From the NCBI GenBank assembly GCA_037349105.1, contig JAYJMM010000029.1:744001-808000 (forward strand): DNA of 64,000 nt, written 5' to 3'. Under the pieces are notes generated by a model. It saw only the letters and a program-made list of their open reading frames with translations. It did no database searches and was not told the origin of the DNA. This document shows positions 1 to 11,667 of the stretch, in pieces. Origin of the DNA: Limnomonas spitsbergensis (lineage: Eukaryota; Chlorophyta; Chlorophyceae; Chlamydomonadales). The translations under genes and the position numbers were made by a program. Every line of letters starts with the position of its first letter. Positions within the stretch are counted from its first letter, which is position 1.

Positions 1-1085
1 TTCGCGAGTCTGTGGCCGAGTATGTTCTCATGAGTGAACTGCACCGCGAACCCCTTATCTTAAGTCTTTTTCAGCAGATCCTGAGTTTTTGGAATATAAT
101 TAATCTGAGGCCTGACAATGACCTTGTGAAAATGGCTATGCAGGAAAGTTGTGATTTGGCGAAGGCTGGCACTTCACTTTGTTGGGCTGGTTTTCTGTCT
201 ACGATATTGATGACTCTGGGTATTGATTTATTGACTTCTTCAGCCAATACCTCTTTGGATATTGAGGTCATTGTGAATTCAGCTAGGGATCAGTGGCTTT
301 CCAAAATTTCCAGGGACATGCCACGTACGGCCCTATCAGTACGTGCTACTCCTGACTCAGAACGCTCGGGGTTCAAATTGTTTACGTTCTCTGAGTGGTT
401 CCAAATTAAGCGTGATGTGAAGGAGACTTTCTGGTACAATTTGAGTAAGCCTAATATTATTATCGCTGTAGCCCGGTATCGGATGGGGTCGCATTGGCTG
501 ATTGTTGAGACGGGGCGCTTTGAGAAACCCTGTGTGCCTCGTAGCGAGAGGATTTGTAGATGTTGCAATCTTAAGTGTCGGGAGAATGAGCTTCACATGA
601 TTTACTGCCCGTTCTATACAGACCTTCGTTTTCAGTTTAACCTTACTTTCCATAATTTCCTAGAGGACGAGGATGAGGCCATGAAACGGTACGCAAATGG
701 AGTGTGGGGCAAACTAAATGCAGCGGATTCTGCATATGTGTTCTGGAAGAAATTTGGTTGTTTTATCTTTCAGTGTGTGATGAAAAGAGAGAATCATCTC
801 AAAACTTTGCCAACATTCCTGTCTCCCCCCTAACTCTCTAGGCGGTGCTCAATCGAACTCTTTTGCACCCACGTCATGTTTTATGGCTGGGGCTACTCTT
901 CTGCACTATGGGGTTCATTCCCACGCCACTGTTGTGGTTATGTGCTAGTTGCTTGCCCAGGGGGGTCACTGGTTTTCGCTTTCTGTCCTAGTGTATCAAG
1001 TGCCTGTACCGGTTTACGGGCACATGTCCCATGCATCAAGTGTGATGCTCTGTTGGACTGTAAAAACTTCACATTGAGAGATAAA
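1..1085 (+). mobile_element. non-LTR retrotransposon family A, 3' part (copy 1)
   Basis: The left edge of the window cuts this element. It carries the end of a long open frame (12-833) followed by about 250 bp of 3' untranslated sequence ending near 1085 in a short AACTTCACA motif. The same 3' untranslated block recurs at 10703-10895, 11288-11540, 28655-28830 (minus) and 52725-52965 (minus), each time truncated at a different 5' point. That is the usual signature of target-primed LINE insertion. The copy at 52725-53469 is very similar over both protein and tail, so the family moved recently. Confidence 0.8.
12..833 (+). CDS. C-terminal part of a retrotransposon polyprotein (LINE family A)
   Basis: The frame is open for 273 codons to a stop at 833. 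The first codon shown is not a real start, because the protein continues upstream of the window. The visible part lies after the reverse transcriptase core. It contains a cysteine/histidine cluster (CRCC, then C, H and C over about 22 residues, ending CPFY) of the kind found at the C-terminus of many LINE-type reverse transcriptases. The last 165 or so residues match, with few changes, the frame at 52967-53469 on the other strand. No catalytic reverse transcriptase motif is present in the part seen here, so the family call rests on the zinc cluster, the repeated 3' tail and the 5'-truncated sister copies. Confidence 0.7.
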   Translation: MAEYVLMSELHREPLILSLFQQILSFWNIINLRPDNDLVKMAMQESCDLAKAGTSLCWAGFLSTILMTLGIDLLTSSANTSLDIEVIVNSARDQWLSKISRDMPRTALSVRATPDSERSGFKLFTFSEWFQIKRDVKETFWYNLSKPNIIIAVARYRMGSHWLIVETGRFEKPCVPRSERICRCCNLKCRENELHMIYCPFYTDLRFQFNLTFHNFLEDEDEAMKRYANGVWGKLNAADSAYVFWKKFGCFIFQCVMKRENHLKTLPTFLSPP

Positions 1086-1705
1086 TGCTTAGGTACCCTT
1101 GACTCGATGGCAAAGCACAGCACAGAAAAAGAAAGCCACGCCAAACGTCCCTTGGGCGGCGCAGACCGTGTTAAAAGAGAATGAAAGCAAGGTACAAAAT
1201 CATAAAGCATGTTCCAGGAACCTCCTTCGCATCTAAGAATATAAAGCATGGCCACACCGTTCAGCAAAACTGTGCGCTACTGTACAAGATCCTTCACTTT
1301 GAGGCCTGAAACACTAAGTCAAACTCTAGAAATAGGAATTGAATGGAGCCGTGAAGTGCACAACTACTTGCCGATAAAACCTACTTCAGCCCGCAGCCTA
1401 TCAGCACGATAGGTCTGAACATTTCACGTCCTCTGACGAGGATGCTACCAGCACAAATTCAGATTCCAGACTTAAGTAGTCCATCAAGAGGGCGCATAGC
1501 TTGAACCCTTAAACCAGTTCAGGCACTAACGATATATACGTCAAAACAAGCAGATCCAGGTGTCCTTCAAGAAACTTGATCAAGCCACCCATCGCCGAAA
1601 TCGGTAACGTGGGATCAACCGTCATACAAGAACAACATCCGAGATCCTCCCTGTCAGCCTCCAGTGCCTGCCCCTCACATGCTACGCAGGCGATCATGCA
1701 GACGG
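1086..1705. other. stretch without a recognised gene
   Basis: I see no splice-supported exon here. Short open frames on both strands lack any recognisable motif. The stretch separates the family A LINE copy from the first MITE-like copy. Confidence 0.5.
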
Positions 1706-1892
1706 CAGTGCTCATTTTAGTGTGCACCACACCACGTTGGGCGAGTCACTACCCAGCAACCACTGGGCCGATCAGAACCCAACCCGCATGGGCCATCGGC
1801 TGCAGGCACAAGCAGCAGGGCCTGGTCCAGCAGGCCCCCATGACCGTGATGTACCTGAATTGTGGCTGAACCACCCTAAAAAATAAACAGTG
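1706..1892 (-). repeat. MITE-like element, copy 1 (complete ends)
   Basis: It is 187 bp, starts CAGTGCTCATTTTAG and ends CCTAAAAAATAAACAGTG, which form an imperfect terminal inverted repeat. The inside holds the family core words (CCACTGGGCCGAT, GCAGCAGGGC, CCGTGATGTA, CTGAATTGTGGCTGAA). It lies just downstream of the 3' end of the minus-strand gene ending at 1931. No clear target-site duplication is visible. Confidence 0.7.
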
Positions 1893-1930
1893 TTATTGAC
1901 AGCCTTAGGGCCTTTCCCTAACGGAACAAC

Positions 1931-4900
1931 CTATATGTCAGAGTTATCGGATTCTGACATTTCGTAATCATCCCCCTCGCTGGTGGGCTCCATGGGCCGC
2001 CGCATCTCATCGCTCCGGAACCCGTTGCTGTCCAGGCCTAGCGACACCGGGGGCGGTTTCTGACGAGCTGGCGGCCGAGTGATGCCATGAAGAGGCAGGC
2101 CTGCAAGGTATAGGGCAGCAGGGCATGCCATGGGATTTGGGTGCAGGGTTTTGGGGGGACGGTTTGTCTTCAGCAGAGACAGCCCAGAGCACCCACTGGG
2201 CTAAACCCAGCATTCATCCTCGCATGCAAACAAAAACGCAATCTGCGCCACCGGGCAAGGAGCAGAACCCGCCAGAGTTGTTTTTAAGTGCAATCAGCAA
2301 ATTGTCAGCCAAACTTGAATCAAGACTGAATCTTAAATGCAATTCAGAATAATGTCAGCTACACTTGAATCAAGACCGGGGATTCCCACTCAGCAAGCCT
2401 TCTCACTTGGCCCACTGGCCGCAGGCCGATCATCCTTTTCTTCCCATCGGCCTATTCGCGTCCTCCCTGCCGCCATTCAACCCCTGCTTTGGCGCAAACT
2501 TCAGGTAGCATCACAACCCACCTGCATGAGCCTGCATGCTGGGTCCTGCCTTGCCCCGGTACGTGCTGGCCGCTGCAGTTTGCGGCCTGGCCCGCGCCCG
2601 GGAGTGCGGACCGAGCTGCATCGCGTCTTGCATGCTGGACAGAACCTCCCCGGGAGCCCACAGATGCAACGCCTCATTAGGGGGCTTCTGGCGCGAAGGC
2701 GGGCGCTCCAACTACAAGGCACAAGGCAGGTGGTGGTCAGATTTGGGGTTCATGTCAAGGCGTCTGGTGCCACGGCGAGCGCTCAAACTGCGGTGCATCA
2801 AGCAGATGGGCCGTCAGGTCAACAGCATGCTCGTCCATGGTGAATAATGCACGCACATTTGCATCACGCTACATGCTCATGCACGGTCTACCGGTAGAAA
2901 CAGCCTGAATTATTTGCAGCCAATCTTTTTTGGCGAGACAAAAAAATGTAGTAAGGGTCACGTTTGAGTCAACGAATTTTTAGCACTGCCTTTGTGTTTT
3001 TTCTTATAACCAGAGGCACCTCTGGTCACAGGCTGGACAGGGCTGTATTGCACCTGTGACATCATGTTCTTCTGCCAGACGCTACGTGCCCTAGCAAGCA
3101 CAACCAGTATGCATCTGTTTGGAGCACCGCCCTTTTTTTAACTCCAGGCTAAACAGGGCTGTACCGCACCTGCAATGTAATGACATTCTGCCAGACGCTG
3201 CGTGCCCTAGCAAGCAATACCAGTACGCATCTGTTTGGGTCACCGCCCTTTTTTAACTCCAGGCTGGACAGGGCTGTACCGCACCTGTGACGCAATGTTG
3301 TTCTGCCAGACGCTCGCGTCTAGCTCCTGTGCACCGCGCGTCACAGGCCGGGCGCTCTGGACTGTCCTCAGCGGCGGCCCGCCGGTCACCACCATCTCCT
3401 CCTCCCAATCCTCGACAGCTGAGTGGCCCGTAGGCCTGCCCCCTAGGTGCATGCCGTGCTCCCCCGCCAGCCCTGCTGCACCCGATGCGCTTCCCTGGGC
3501 ACCCGACGGCAACGACCGGACGGAAGGCGCCGCATCCGCTGCGCTGGCGTTGATGGCCGCCACTAGGCTGTCCAAGCGCGAGGGGCTGGGCTCTCCCTGG
3601 GAGCCCGTGCAGCTGAGGCGAGTGCTCGCTAGGGCTCCGCTGTCACCTGGGCTGGGAGGTTGCGCAGCCCCCGCCCGCGTCTTCCCGGCATTCGGGGTGA
3701 ATAGAGAGGCACTCATGCCACCCAGGTCGGTCTCTTTGATGAGGTCGCCATGGTCGCCAACATCGACGTGCATGGAGGCCCCGTACCGGTGCTGCTGGCT
3801 GCCCCCGCCATGCATGACGCCCGCCATCATGTCGGGCGCCGCTGCTGTTGCGGGTCTCAAGTCGAGGCTGTTCGACAAGGCTATCGAGGCCGAAGCTGCG
3901 GGTGAGAGGATGAACATGGCCTGTAAATTGCTGATCAGAAAGGATGGAAAACAGAGAGCTGTGGTCTCTATTTTTGAGCCCTAGAATGGGAGGCAACAGG
4001 TGACGGAATGATGTCCTGACAACAGGACTCGGTGACTCGGTCTCTCAGGACTCTTGCTGGCACCCCATTCACAACCTTTCCGGTCACAGATTTATACAGA
4101 AAGCAGCATGCAGGGCACCTGCGAGCGTCCACTCTGCATGGTGCTCCTGGCAGGTTTCCCACCGTTTTTTTTAGGGTGCTTCATCTATGCTTCAGGTACA
4201 GCCCGGCCTTCGTCCAGCAGGGCCTGATGCTTGCTTGGGCCACTGACCGTAGGCCTGTCAAGCTTTGGTCCCAGCCAGCTCTTGTGGTGGCCGCCAGGCA
4301 GCCCCCCCCCCAAAGTGGCATGGTGGGCAATACCCCAAACACTGTTCATTCCCCCTCTCACCGATACGTTTATGCCCGGAGTACCCTGACGTGTGGGCTG
4401 CGGGCTCAAACCAGGAGGAGGCTGGGCTGCCGACACTGTTGGGTGTACTAGGGTTCTTCCTACAAGACGGACTTCCCACGTTTGAGGAATGCGGCCGGGT
4501 GGAGGCGCTGGCATGTCGGCCAAAGTCCGCGGCCTGGCCGTGCCGGTAAGGTGCGTCTTCCGACAGCTGCTGCTTGCCCTGGAGGGACATAACTGGTCCC
4601 CGGTGATCCAAGCCGGTGGGTGACGTTTCATTAGATGACCCGATGCCTAGACCTGCAAAGTGTGCAATGCAACGGCATCAGCTCCAAGGCATTGTCTCAG
4701 TTTCCAACCCTACAGCAAAGGCAGTAACACAAAGGACGTCAGCTCCAAGGCATTGTCTCAATTTCTAGCCCCCATGCAAGGAGTGCAATGCAAGCGGCAT
4801 CAGTTCCAAGGCATTGCCTCAGTCTCAAGCATTGATCCACCAAGTAATGTGGGACACGGATATGCTCATTCGTGAGCTGCCCAAGGCAGGCGTGGCCAGC

Positions 4901-7900
4901 ACAGGGCATCCAGTCAGCAGGAACAACACTGGTCACCCAGGCGGCACTGGCCAACACAGGTCACCCAGACCGCAGGAAGAAAGGCCTCTGACAGAGGGTG
5001 GGTACTGGGTACCTGAAGTTGCGGCAGCAGAGGCCGGTGTTGTGACCATGCGCGACATGTACTGGTCCAAGGTCATGCCGTACGAGGTCACCAGCCTCGT
5101 GCATGCCTGCGGGCCGCTGTGGCTATCCAGCAGGGGCTCCTCGCCCTCAATGCGATCGTCATCAGAGACGTCTTGGATGCCAAAGGCCAAGCTCTCCCGG
5201 CTGCGTGCATCAGTGTTGGCATTCCATATTTTTAGGATGCTTCAGCTACAAATGAACAAATCAGCTACATCGCGGATTATGGCCATGGGGGGCCCCGGCG
5301 CGGCACACCCAGCAGTTCAGGCCGCCAGCTGTAGGCCAGTCAAAGTGTGGTCCCCAGCAGCCCAGTGGTGGCTGCCCAGCAGACTGCTGGGGGCGGTCTA
5401 GTGTGAGCTGATAAAAACACTGCAGAGTAGCAGCGGAAGAACCGTGAGGGTGAGGCCAAGCGTCAGCCAGCCAAGGATGCATTGGTCGAGGAGCTTGCAA
5501 GGAAAACCGCCATAAGAAGCGGATTCAATCAGCAGCGGATCGCTTGTTTGAAGCATTGGATCAGCCGATTTAAGAGCTTGGAATGCTCGAGAAGCCCCGC
5601 TCAGGCTTAATTGCATGGCGCACTACCCAATGCCACGGCCCTATGGGTGGCTACCCTCATCCCTCTCTGCTAGTATTTTTCATCCCGACGCGCATTGCTT
5701 ATCCCCATTTTATGGAATCCATTGGTATGCAATTCAATGGTCAGATGCCTCTTGCAATTACCTAAGCGAGGATGACGGCACAAAGCTGGGTGGTTGGGAC
5801 ACGCCGCCTCGCGCACTACCAGGCCTCGCAGACATTGGCCGTGACGAAGACGTGCCTGAGGCTGGCCGGGCTGTTGCAGCTTGCGCTGGAGCCTCCATGC
5901 AATGCCGTACGCCTGACTGCGGCCGCCCAGCTGCAGAGTCCGGCCGGTGGCTCGCACCGTGCACCCAAGACGTGCCCGAGGCCGGCCGAGCCACCGTCGC
6001 CGCAGCCGGTGCCTCTGGGGAATGCCGCACCCCTGACTGCGGACGCCCAGCTGCAGACTCGGGCCGGTGGCTCGCACCTTGCCCCCAGGATTCAAGCAGC
6101 TCAACGTGGCCGCGCAGCCCAGACTGAGGCCGGCCACCTCCAGCCGCCGATTCCGGGCGGCCGTGCCGCGTCGCATCGCCCCCGCCAGATCCCACTTCCA
6201 CCTCGTATCGAGTTGATGCAGCAGGGTTTCGCTCGCCTGCCGCTGCCGCCCTCGGCTGCTCTTGGTGCGGCAGCGCCGTGTCTCGACCACGACCCGGGTC
6301 CCGGAACTCCTGGAAGCTCGCCTGCCATCAAAACGAAAGGGACGCATATCATTGTTGGTTTTGATGCATGCTAGACCATCTTTAGCAGGTCGCTAGGAGT
6401 CAGCCACTGAGCAAGTCAGGACCAAACCGGGAGCGCGCCTTCAGCCAGTGGCCAGTGAGCAGCAGGGCTTCCTATACCAAGCCACCTCGGCCATCGCCCG
6501 TGGTGCAGCTGATATTTAGCTGGATTGGGCTACAAAGTAGAAACAGAAGGACGCCATATATTGAGCGGGCAGGAAGCAGGGAAGGGAAGGGAGGGGGGGT
6601 ATGATCTCAGCAACGCACCGTTTGTACGCTGCGGCTTGGGATAGGGGATGCCCCCCCATAGGTCTGCAGAAGCTTGGTATGCCGAACTTGGTCGTTGGAG
6701 GAAGACACAGTGCTTGGCCTGAGGGCAGGGCAGGAGATACGAATCACTGTAGATATTATTATATCACAAACAGGGCCCATAATTTCTGCCGAAAGATTCT
6801 GTTTTCAAACCCTGGTTGTTATCAAAACCCTCATTGACAAGCCTGACCAGCACATTTACAGAAGCCATGACACCAACCTCGGAGCCCTGGTCAGCGCTGC
6901 CTGATTACAATCTTCAGCCTTGTGAAGACAAGTAGATTTATATGAAATTGTTTGCGTACAGCATGACAACACATGCCCCTGCGTGCCTGTCTGGTACCTC
7001 CGAATCGATTCGTAAGCGTTGTGGCCATACAAGCCCCCTATGTGTCAACCCGGCCTGCAAGCGCACCTGGTACTACCACCTCGATCATCATCGTTCCGCA
7101 TGCCGGTTCTACGTGCATGGGAGCGGCTGCTGTGCGAGGACTTGGGGGGCTGCAGGTATGGAGAGGCACCTGAGGCATGTCTGAAAACAGAAGCAGACAA
7201 CAGGAGGGAGACATGAGGAGGGGGACATGAGGAGGGAGACATGATGGGGCATGAGGAGGGGAGACATGAGGAGGGAGACATGAGGAGGGGGACATGAGGA
7301 GGGAGACATGATGGGGCATAAGGAGGTATGAGTAGGTAGGCATCAGGAGAGAAACATGATGGGGCATGACTGCATGAGGAGGCATGAGGCAAGATACGAG
7401 CTGAAAGACAGGAGGGTGAAGTGTGGGGGGGATCTCTCCAACCGACTTGCGGCTCTGACCGACACTCAAAGGTCTTAGCCCGGGAGGCCACACACCTCAC
7501 ACTGAAACTCATCCTCTGGATTCCATCAGCGGCCAAGTCAGCTAACGCCATGTCCACATCCATCCCTCCCCTGGTGCCGGCATGCCTGTGCAAACGTATG
7601 GGAGACAGCACGCAGCGCATGGCAGGTAGCATGCATGAGGACAACAGCAAATGATTGCCTGCATTACTGATGCTACAATATGAGTGCAATCGCATGGTAG
7701 GCAGCATGCAGCGTATGCGAGGCGGTATGCATGATGACGAGAGCAAATGCCTGCTTACATAATGTGTACTGTACCGGCAGGCCATGATTTCATTTTTTTG
7801 TGCACCGCTGCGCGAATGTAGATAAGGCAGAGGCAGGCTCACCTAGAGGCCTGCTGTGAGATCGTAGGCCTCGTGCTACCCATGAATGCAGCTGTGCCTG

Positions 7901-8240
7901 GGGACCTCAGTCTCTGATCGAAGCACTGCCTAGCACTCTGCGAGATACCACTAATAAGCCCAGGCCTGCTTACAGAGGAATCCATGTGTCGCACATCTGT
8001 TCGATTTGGAATCAGGATGACTGGTTAGCTGTGTGCCATGTGAAAGCAGTTCTCATCAGGTGCGGCATGCTAGCTCACCCGCTCCGACTTGTGGACTGCT
8101 GGGATTTCGGTTGGGCCGCGGGGACTCCCCTGATTGACAGGGCTGGAATTCTGAGCCGGAAGAGTAGCCTGCCCCTGATCGAATACCTGCTCCCCCAATC
8201 CTTGTCCCAGTGCGAGCGGAACGCGTATGACCTTGGGCAT
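1931..8240 (-). CDS. low-complexity protein of unknown function, nine exons
   Basis: I do not recognise this protein. Exons, in transcript order: 8240-8079, 7937-7843, 7585-7501, 6321-5762, 5200-5013, 4652-4362, 3895-3285, 2687-2522, 2100-1931. Every junction uses GT-AG and the phases close exactly, giving 775 residues. An alternative upstream start is possible, since the frame stays open to about 8435. The protein is rich in A, G, S, P and R and probably disordered. Residues of roughly 175-275 hold three related units around the motif RP(E/D)SAAGRPQSG followed by RPASGTS. Acidic patches follow (DVSDDDRIEGEEPLLD; EDWEEEMVV), and the C-terminus is a serine/acid tail (SEGDDYEMSESDNSDI). No signal peptide or membrane segment is evident. 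It is divergent from the gene at 8633, leaving about 390 bp for both promoters. Confidence 0.6.
3018..3320 (-). repeat. tandem triplication of an exon end with its splice donor
   Basis: The last part of the 3895-3285 exon and its donor (CAG|GTGCGG on the minus strand) is repeated twice more, with a period of about 115 bp, inside the following intron. The three junction regions lie at 3281-3314, 3166-3199 and 3050-3083. Each copy retains the SVWQ-coding block and a donor-like GTGC. Confidence 0.85.
4160..4344 (+). repeat. MITE-like element, copy 2 (in intron, next to a donor)
   Basis: It starts CACCGTTTTTTTTAGGGTGC and ends CCCCAAACACTG. Its right end lies only about 18 bp from the splice donor of the 4652-4362 exon of the unknown gene. 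Confidence 0.7.
4652..4845. repeat. short tandem repeat, three units of about 65-75 bp
   Basis: The block containing GGCATCAGCTCCAAGGCATT and CTCAGTTTC recurs three times with drift. It lies in the intron immediately upstream, in the minus sense, of the exon beginning at 4652. Confidence 0.6.
5225..5420 (+). repeat. MITE-like element, copy 3 (in intron)
   Basis: It contains the family words GATGCTTCAGCTACAA, GTAGGCCAGTCAAAGTGTGG and CCCAGTGGTGGCTGCCCAGC and ends AAAAACACTG. It sits in the intron between the 6321-5762 and 5200-5013 exons. Confidence 0.7.
7205..7395. repeat. purine-rich minisatellite (GACATGAGGAGGG-type units)
   Basis: Degenerate 13-15 bp units of GACATGAGGAGGG run through the intron between the 7585-7501 and 6321-5762 exons. 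They create long but meaningless open frames on the minus strand. Confidence 0.75.
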
Positions 8241-8632
8241 CTTCCATGACAAACTTGAAGTTCTAGGTAGGTATTTGAAGCATGGCAAATTATGGGGGAA
8301 GCGCTTCATACGCATAGGTTGGAGAACTTGCGACACGACACCTGGAACCTCAAAAACCGCTAGATCACGTACAGAGCAGCGACACGGCTGTATCTCTCTC
8401 TGAATTCTACAGAACCACTCAAAGCATATACCCACCCTCGCATAGCCCTGATAATTAAATCATAAGAGAGCATATTTTGTCCCTCCTTACATCGATTCGG
8501 GCAACCCTGGAGAGTGCCCTGACTAGGATCGTTTGGCTCCCAGTGTCCTCTCATTTACGCCGCAGCTTCCTTCCTAATTCTCAGCTTCTGGATTTTCGAG
8601 TCCTGAGTGGCTTTAAAGGTTGAGTGCGGAAA
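8241..8632. promoter_or_regulatory. shared divergent promoter interval
   Basis: This is the 392-bp gap between the start codons of the minus-strand unknown gene and the plus-strand S40-like gene. It must hold both promoters and both 5' leaders, unless the unknown gene starts further upstream. I see no clear TATA box or other motif. Confidence 0.4.
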
Positions 8633-9761
8633 ATGCAGCAAGAGGAGGAGTTTGATGAGGAGGACCTGTTCGGAGAGGGTGCTGATGAGCAGCAGCGTGA
8701 CGATGATGCGAGTAGCCATGAGGAGGAGGAGGAAAGAGTTATGCCTGGCCATTCGGCAGGTAGGCTGGGAACTAGACACTGTTGAAACTCGTGAAAGTCG
8801 GCAGACGCACCTCATCACGCCGTCTTTGATAAATCTTTGAATCACGATCTTTCTTGTCCAGGCATTCATATAAAGGAGCCAGAGAGGATGGAAGGCAGTG
8901 GAATGAGCAGCGGAGGGCTGTTTGCACTTAACGCGATTGTCGAGGACGAAGGTCCAGACACAGCTGGTCACAAGGTTCAGTTTCATCCGACAGCAATGGG
9001 CATACCTCGACAGAACGTGCCTTTCAGCATGCCGACCACCTCTGCGATGAGAATGGTAATTGCAAAACTTTGCATCTCCCATCCTCGGATATCTAACGCT
9101 GTAGCTAGATCCGGACTCCAAACCTATGAAATAAGATGCATTCGTTCATTCGATTGTGATAAACAGGGATCCAGGAGCCTACCGCCTAGAGAAAATAAGT
9201 CTTTGCCTCCTGAGTTCAGTCCCCCCAGTCCTCAGTGCTGGGTAGTATTTAAAATATTTGAATATGCATCTCTGGCCCTGCCCCCCATCTTTGTAGGGAA
9301 CCAGCGCCCCCATTGCCATGCCTATGATGCCACGGAGGATCAAGAAGGATTCAAGTGAGGCAGCCGATCCTGAGGAAGAAGAGGGTGGATTTAAATACCC
9401 AGCCACCTTCATCCCCCCTCATGAACTGAGCCTCCGGCAAGATAACTTCATGTCGGTTGCTGGCGGGGCTTCGTTGATGAAACGAGATAAGCTTCGAGCC
9501 AGGAATGCAATCTTGAAGGCTACAGGATTTGTGGAAGTCAACGCTCATGCTGGTGTTCACCCAGAGGCTGTCCAGGTGGGGACGACAGATCCGCCAGCAG
9601 CTTGTACTTTTCATGTAACAGGGCCCAAAGTGTCTGCTTGATTGGCTGTGTACTCTTTGCTTGCTTAACATGATTCCACTAATGCTCTGTAGGAAAGAGG
9701 TCTGTCCCGACAGTCAGGAGGCTTGACGCAGTCTTTTGCTTTGCGAGGCGGCTTCTGGTGA
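8633..9761 (+). CDS. S40/DUF584 senescence-regulator-like protein
   Basis: Exons are 8633-8759, 8862-9055, 9297-9575 and 9693-9761. All junctions are GT-AG, phases close, and the product is 222 residues. The N-terminus is strongly acidic (EEEFDEEDLFGEG, then EEEEER). Residues 145-187 (FIPPHELSLRQ, then LMKRDKLRARNAILKATGF) resemble the conserved block of the plant S40 family, which has PPHE, a basic stretch, then LKGRDLxxVRNxxxxxTGF. The usual GRT before LKGRD is not conserved. The C-terminus chosen here is FALRGGFW and stop. That last codon pair overlaps a good donor (CTG|GTGAGT), so splicing into the coding-like sequence at 9978-10458 is possible. S40 proteins are plant nuclear proteins of poorly known action; a role in this alga cannot be read from the sequence. 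Confidence 0.6.
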
Positions 9762-9977
9762 GTTTATTACTAGTACTTATGAGTGTATATAATTGTTTCC
9801 TTGGCACAATGTGTATCCCATGAATAAAAATGGATACTTTGTTGCATTTCCTTTCATGTTCCGGTAATGAAATTTCAGTAAGGATTGGCAGATAGCACTG
9901 CTAATCAGAAATGTGCATGGCATTGAAGAAAGGGACATGCACTGAGGATCTCCTTCCTCTCTCAGATCTGCTCTGAG

Positions 9978-10458
9978 GAATGGAGGAAGCTGCGTGAGCG
10001 CATTGCTGGACCTTGAATGTGATTCGCTGGCGTTACGGAGGCAACTCAGCACGGCGGAGGAGCAAGCTTGCGAGGATGCCATGTGGCTGCTGGTTACTTT
10101 GAATCTTAAGAACGTGGCTCATGATCCCTATGAATCCCCTTGGAACCTATTCTGTAGGTCCCTGGGGTATATGTCTGAACTTGCTGCGCTGACAGTGAAA
10201 ATGTCAACACAGAATGACTGGAACCTGCAGTAAGAAATTTCCATTGCATATTTTGTTTCTGCATTAGGGGTTAAGTGAATCATGGACAAGCTAGGCTCCA
10301 CATGGGGTGCTGCCTAGCTGTTGCCTCGACATAGGCAATGCGTCCTTGCCACCATGTTACGATATCGTTTCTTCAGGGACTTGTCCCTCACGGAGGAGGT
10401 GAACAACTGCTGGGGTCGGGCTGGACGGGCATTGAGGCTTCTGGCAGTTATTCGCTGA
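9978..10458 (+). other. coding-like exons downstream of the S40-like gene
   Basis: Two stretches look coding. The first, about 9978-10130, reads LLDLECDSLALRRQL and STAEEQACEDAM, a helical and acidic-basic pattern. The second starts after an acceptor at 10376 and reads DLSLTEEVNNCWGRAGRALR to a stop at 10456-10458. Joining from the donor at 9757 through an acceptor at 9977 keeps the frame, but a closer acceptor at 9965 would give an immediate stop. The link between the two stretches does not close in phase with an obvious donor. They may be an alternative C-terminus of the S40-like gene or a separate decayed gene. Confidence 0.3.
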
Positions 10459-10702
10459 TTCATCGTGTATTATGCACTCCCAGTCTAGTGCAACCAAGAT
10501 TAGATGGTACTGTTGATATGCTTACTTTTTCTGCTTCCATTTCTGACACCTGGCAGCAGGCTAGATTCCTGGGCAATAAGCAGTTGTCAGACTTTTGCCT
10601 GTGGAGCATAAATAAATTAACAATTCCTTAATATTGTCCTTGTATGGCTAGCTAATGATGTAAAGTAGTGCAGCCGACTCAGCTGAGCAGTAGGAGCAGA
10701 GC

Positions 10703-10895
10703 TCATGTTTTATGGCTGGGGCTAATCTTCTGCACTATGGGGTTCATTCCCACGCTACTGCTCGGTGGTTGTGTGTTGGCTGCTTGCCTAGGGGGGTCAC
10801 TGTTTTTCGCTCGCTGTCCTAGCAAATTTAGTGCAAGTACCGGTTTACGGGCACAATTCCCATGCATCAAATGTGATGCCCCGTTGGACTCAAAC
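10703..10895 (+). mobile_element. solo 3' end of LINE family A
   Basis: It starts CATGTTTTATGGCTGGGGC and runs to the conserved GATGCCCCGTTGGACT, matching the 3' untranslated tail of the copy at 1-1085 without any protein-coding part. A 5'-truncated insertion. Confidence 0.8.
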
Positions 10896-10929
10896 TAGAC
10901 AGAGCCTAGAAGTGTCAAGTAAATTAGTC

Positions 10930-11150
10930 AATGACATTCGACCTCTGGGCCCTGCTCAAAAAGGCTTAGCCGCGTGGGCGTCCAACTGTCCCGGTGGGAG
11001 AAGAGACCAGGAACTTGCGGTAAGAGGTGTAACGTCATTGACTTGCGGAAGGAGGCACCGGGAAAGAAGGAAAGGAACACGAAGGCGAAGGAAATACCCC
11101 CCCCCCAGATGGAAAGGCAGCCTCAAGTATCCCTGCCCCTCCCAAGCCTA
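10930..11150 (-). mobile_element. solo 3' end of LINE family B
   Basis: It holds the block CCTCTGGGCCCTGCTCAAAA and GTGGGCGTCCAACTGTCCCG. The reverse complement of this block occurs at the 3' end of the broken LINE ending near 31470. A second copy in the same orientation lies at 11668-11860. Confidence 0.65.
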
Positions 11151-11287
11151 GTAAAATCCCAGTAAAATCAGTTTGAATTACATCATCAGCCTACAAGGAC
11201 CCCTGTGGGCAGTCACCTGAGTTACACACTTGAGTCATGCGTCATAGAATTTCCAGGTTTGCAATCAAACACTCTTGTATACATTCT

Positions 11288-11540
11288 CGATTTTTCTAGG
11301 CAGTGTTCAACCGATTTCTTTTGCACCCACGTCATATTTTATGGCTGGGGCTAACCCTCTGCACCATAGGGTTCATACCCACGCTACTGCTCGGTGGTTG
11401 TAGAGTTGGTTGCTTGCCCAGGGGGGTCACAGGTTTTCGCTCGCTGTCCTAGTGTATTCAGTGCCTGTACCGGTTTACGGGCAGAAGTCCCATGCATCAA
11501 ATCTGATGCCCCGCTGGACTGTAAAGTTCACACACTTAAC
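11288..11540 (+). mobile_element. solo 3' end of LINE family A
   Basis: It starts at CTAGGCAGTGTTCAACCGAT, the same word that follows the stop codon in copy 1, and ends with GGACTGTAAAGTTCACAC. No coding sequence remains. Confidence 0.8.
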
Positions 11541-11667
11541 TCACCATCAATCAGCAGAAAACATAGTCAGAAAGCCATCTACAGTTGTCCTCCCTCTTGA
11601 GCACACCCTTGTTACCAGTATAAACTATCCCGTACAATCCTGCACTACGACCCTGCACGACAACACT

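Noticed and set aside
7045..7842. A 265-codon minus-strand open frame
   Set aside because: It runs mostly through the GACATGAGGAGGG minisatellite and reads as repeated HVSLLMPP-type peptides. Only its 7585-7501 part is a supported exon, in a phase-closed gene model.
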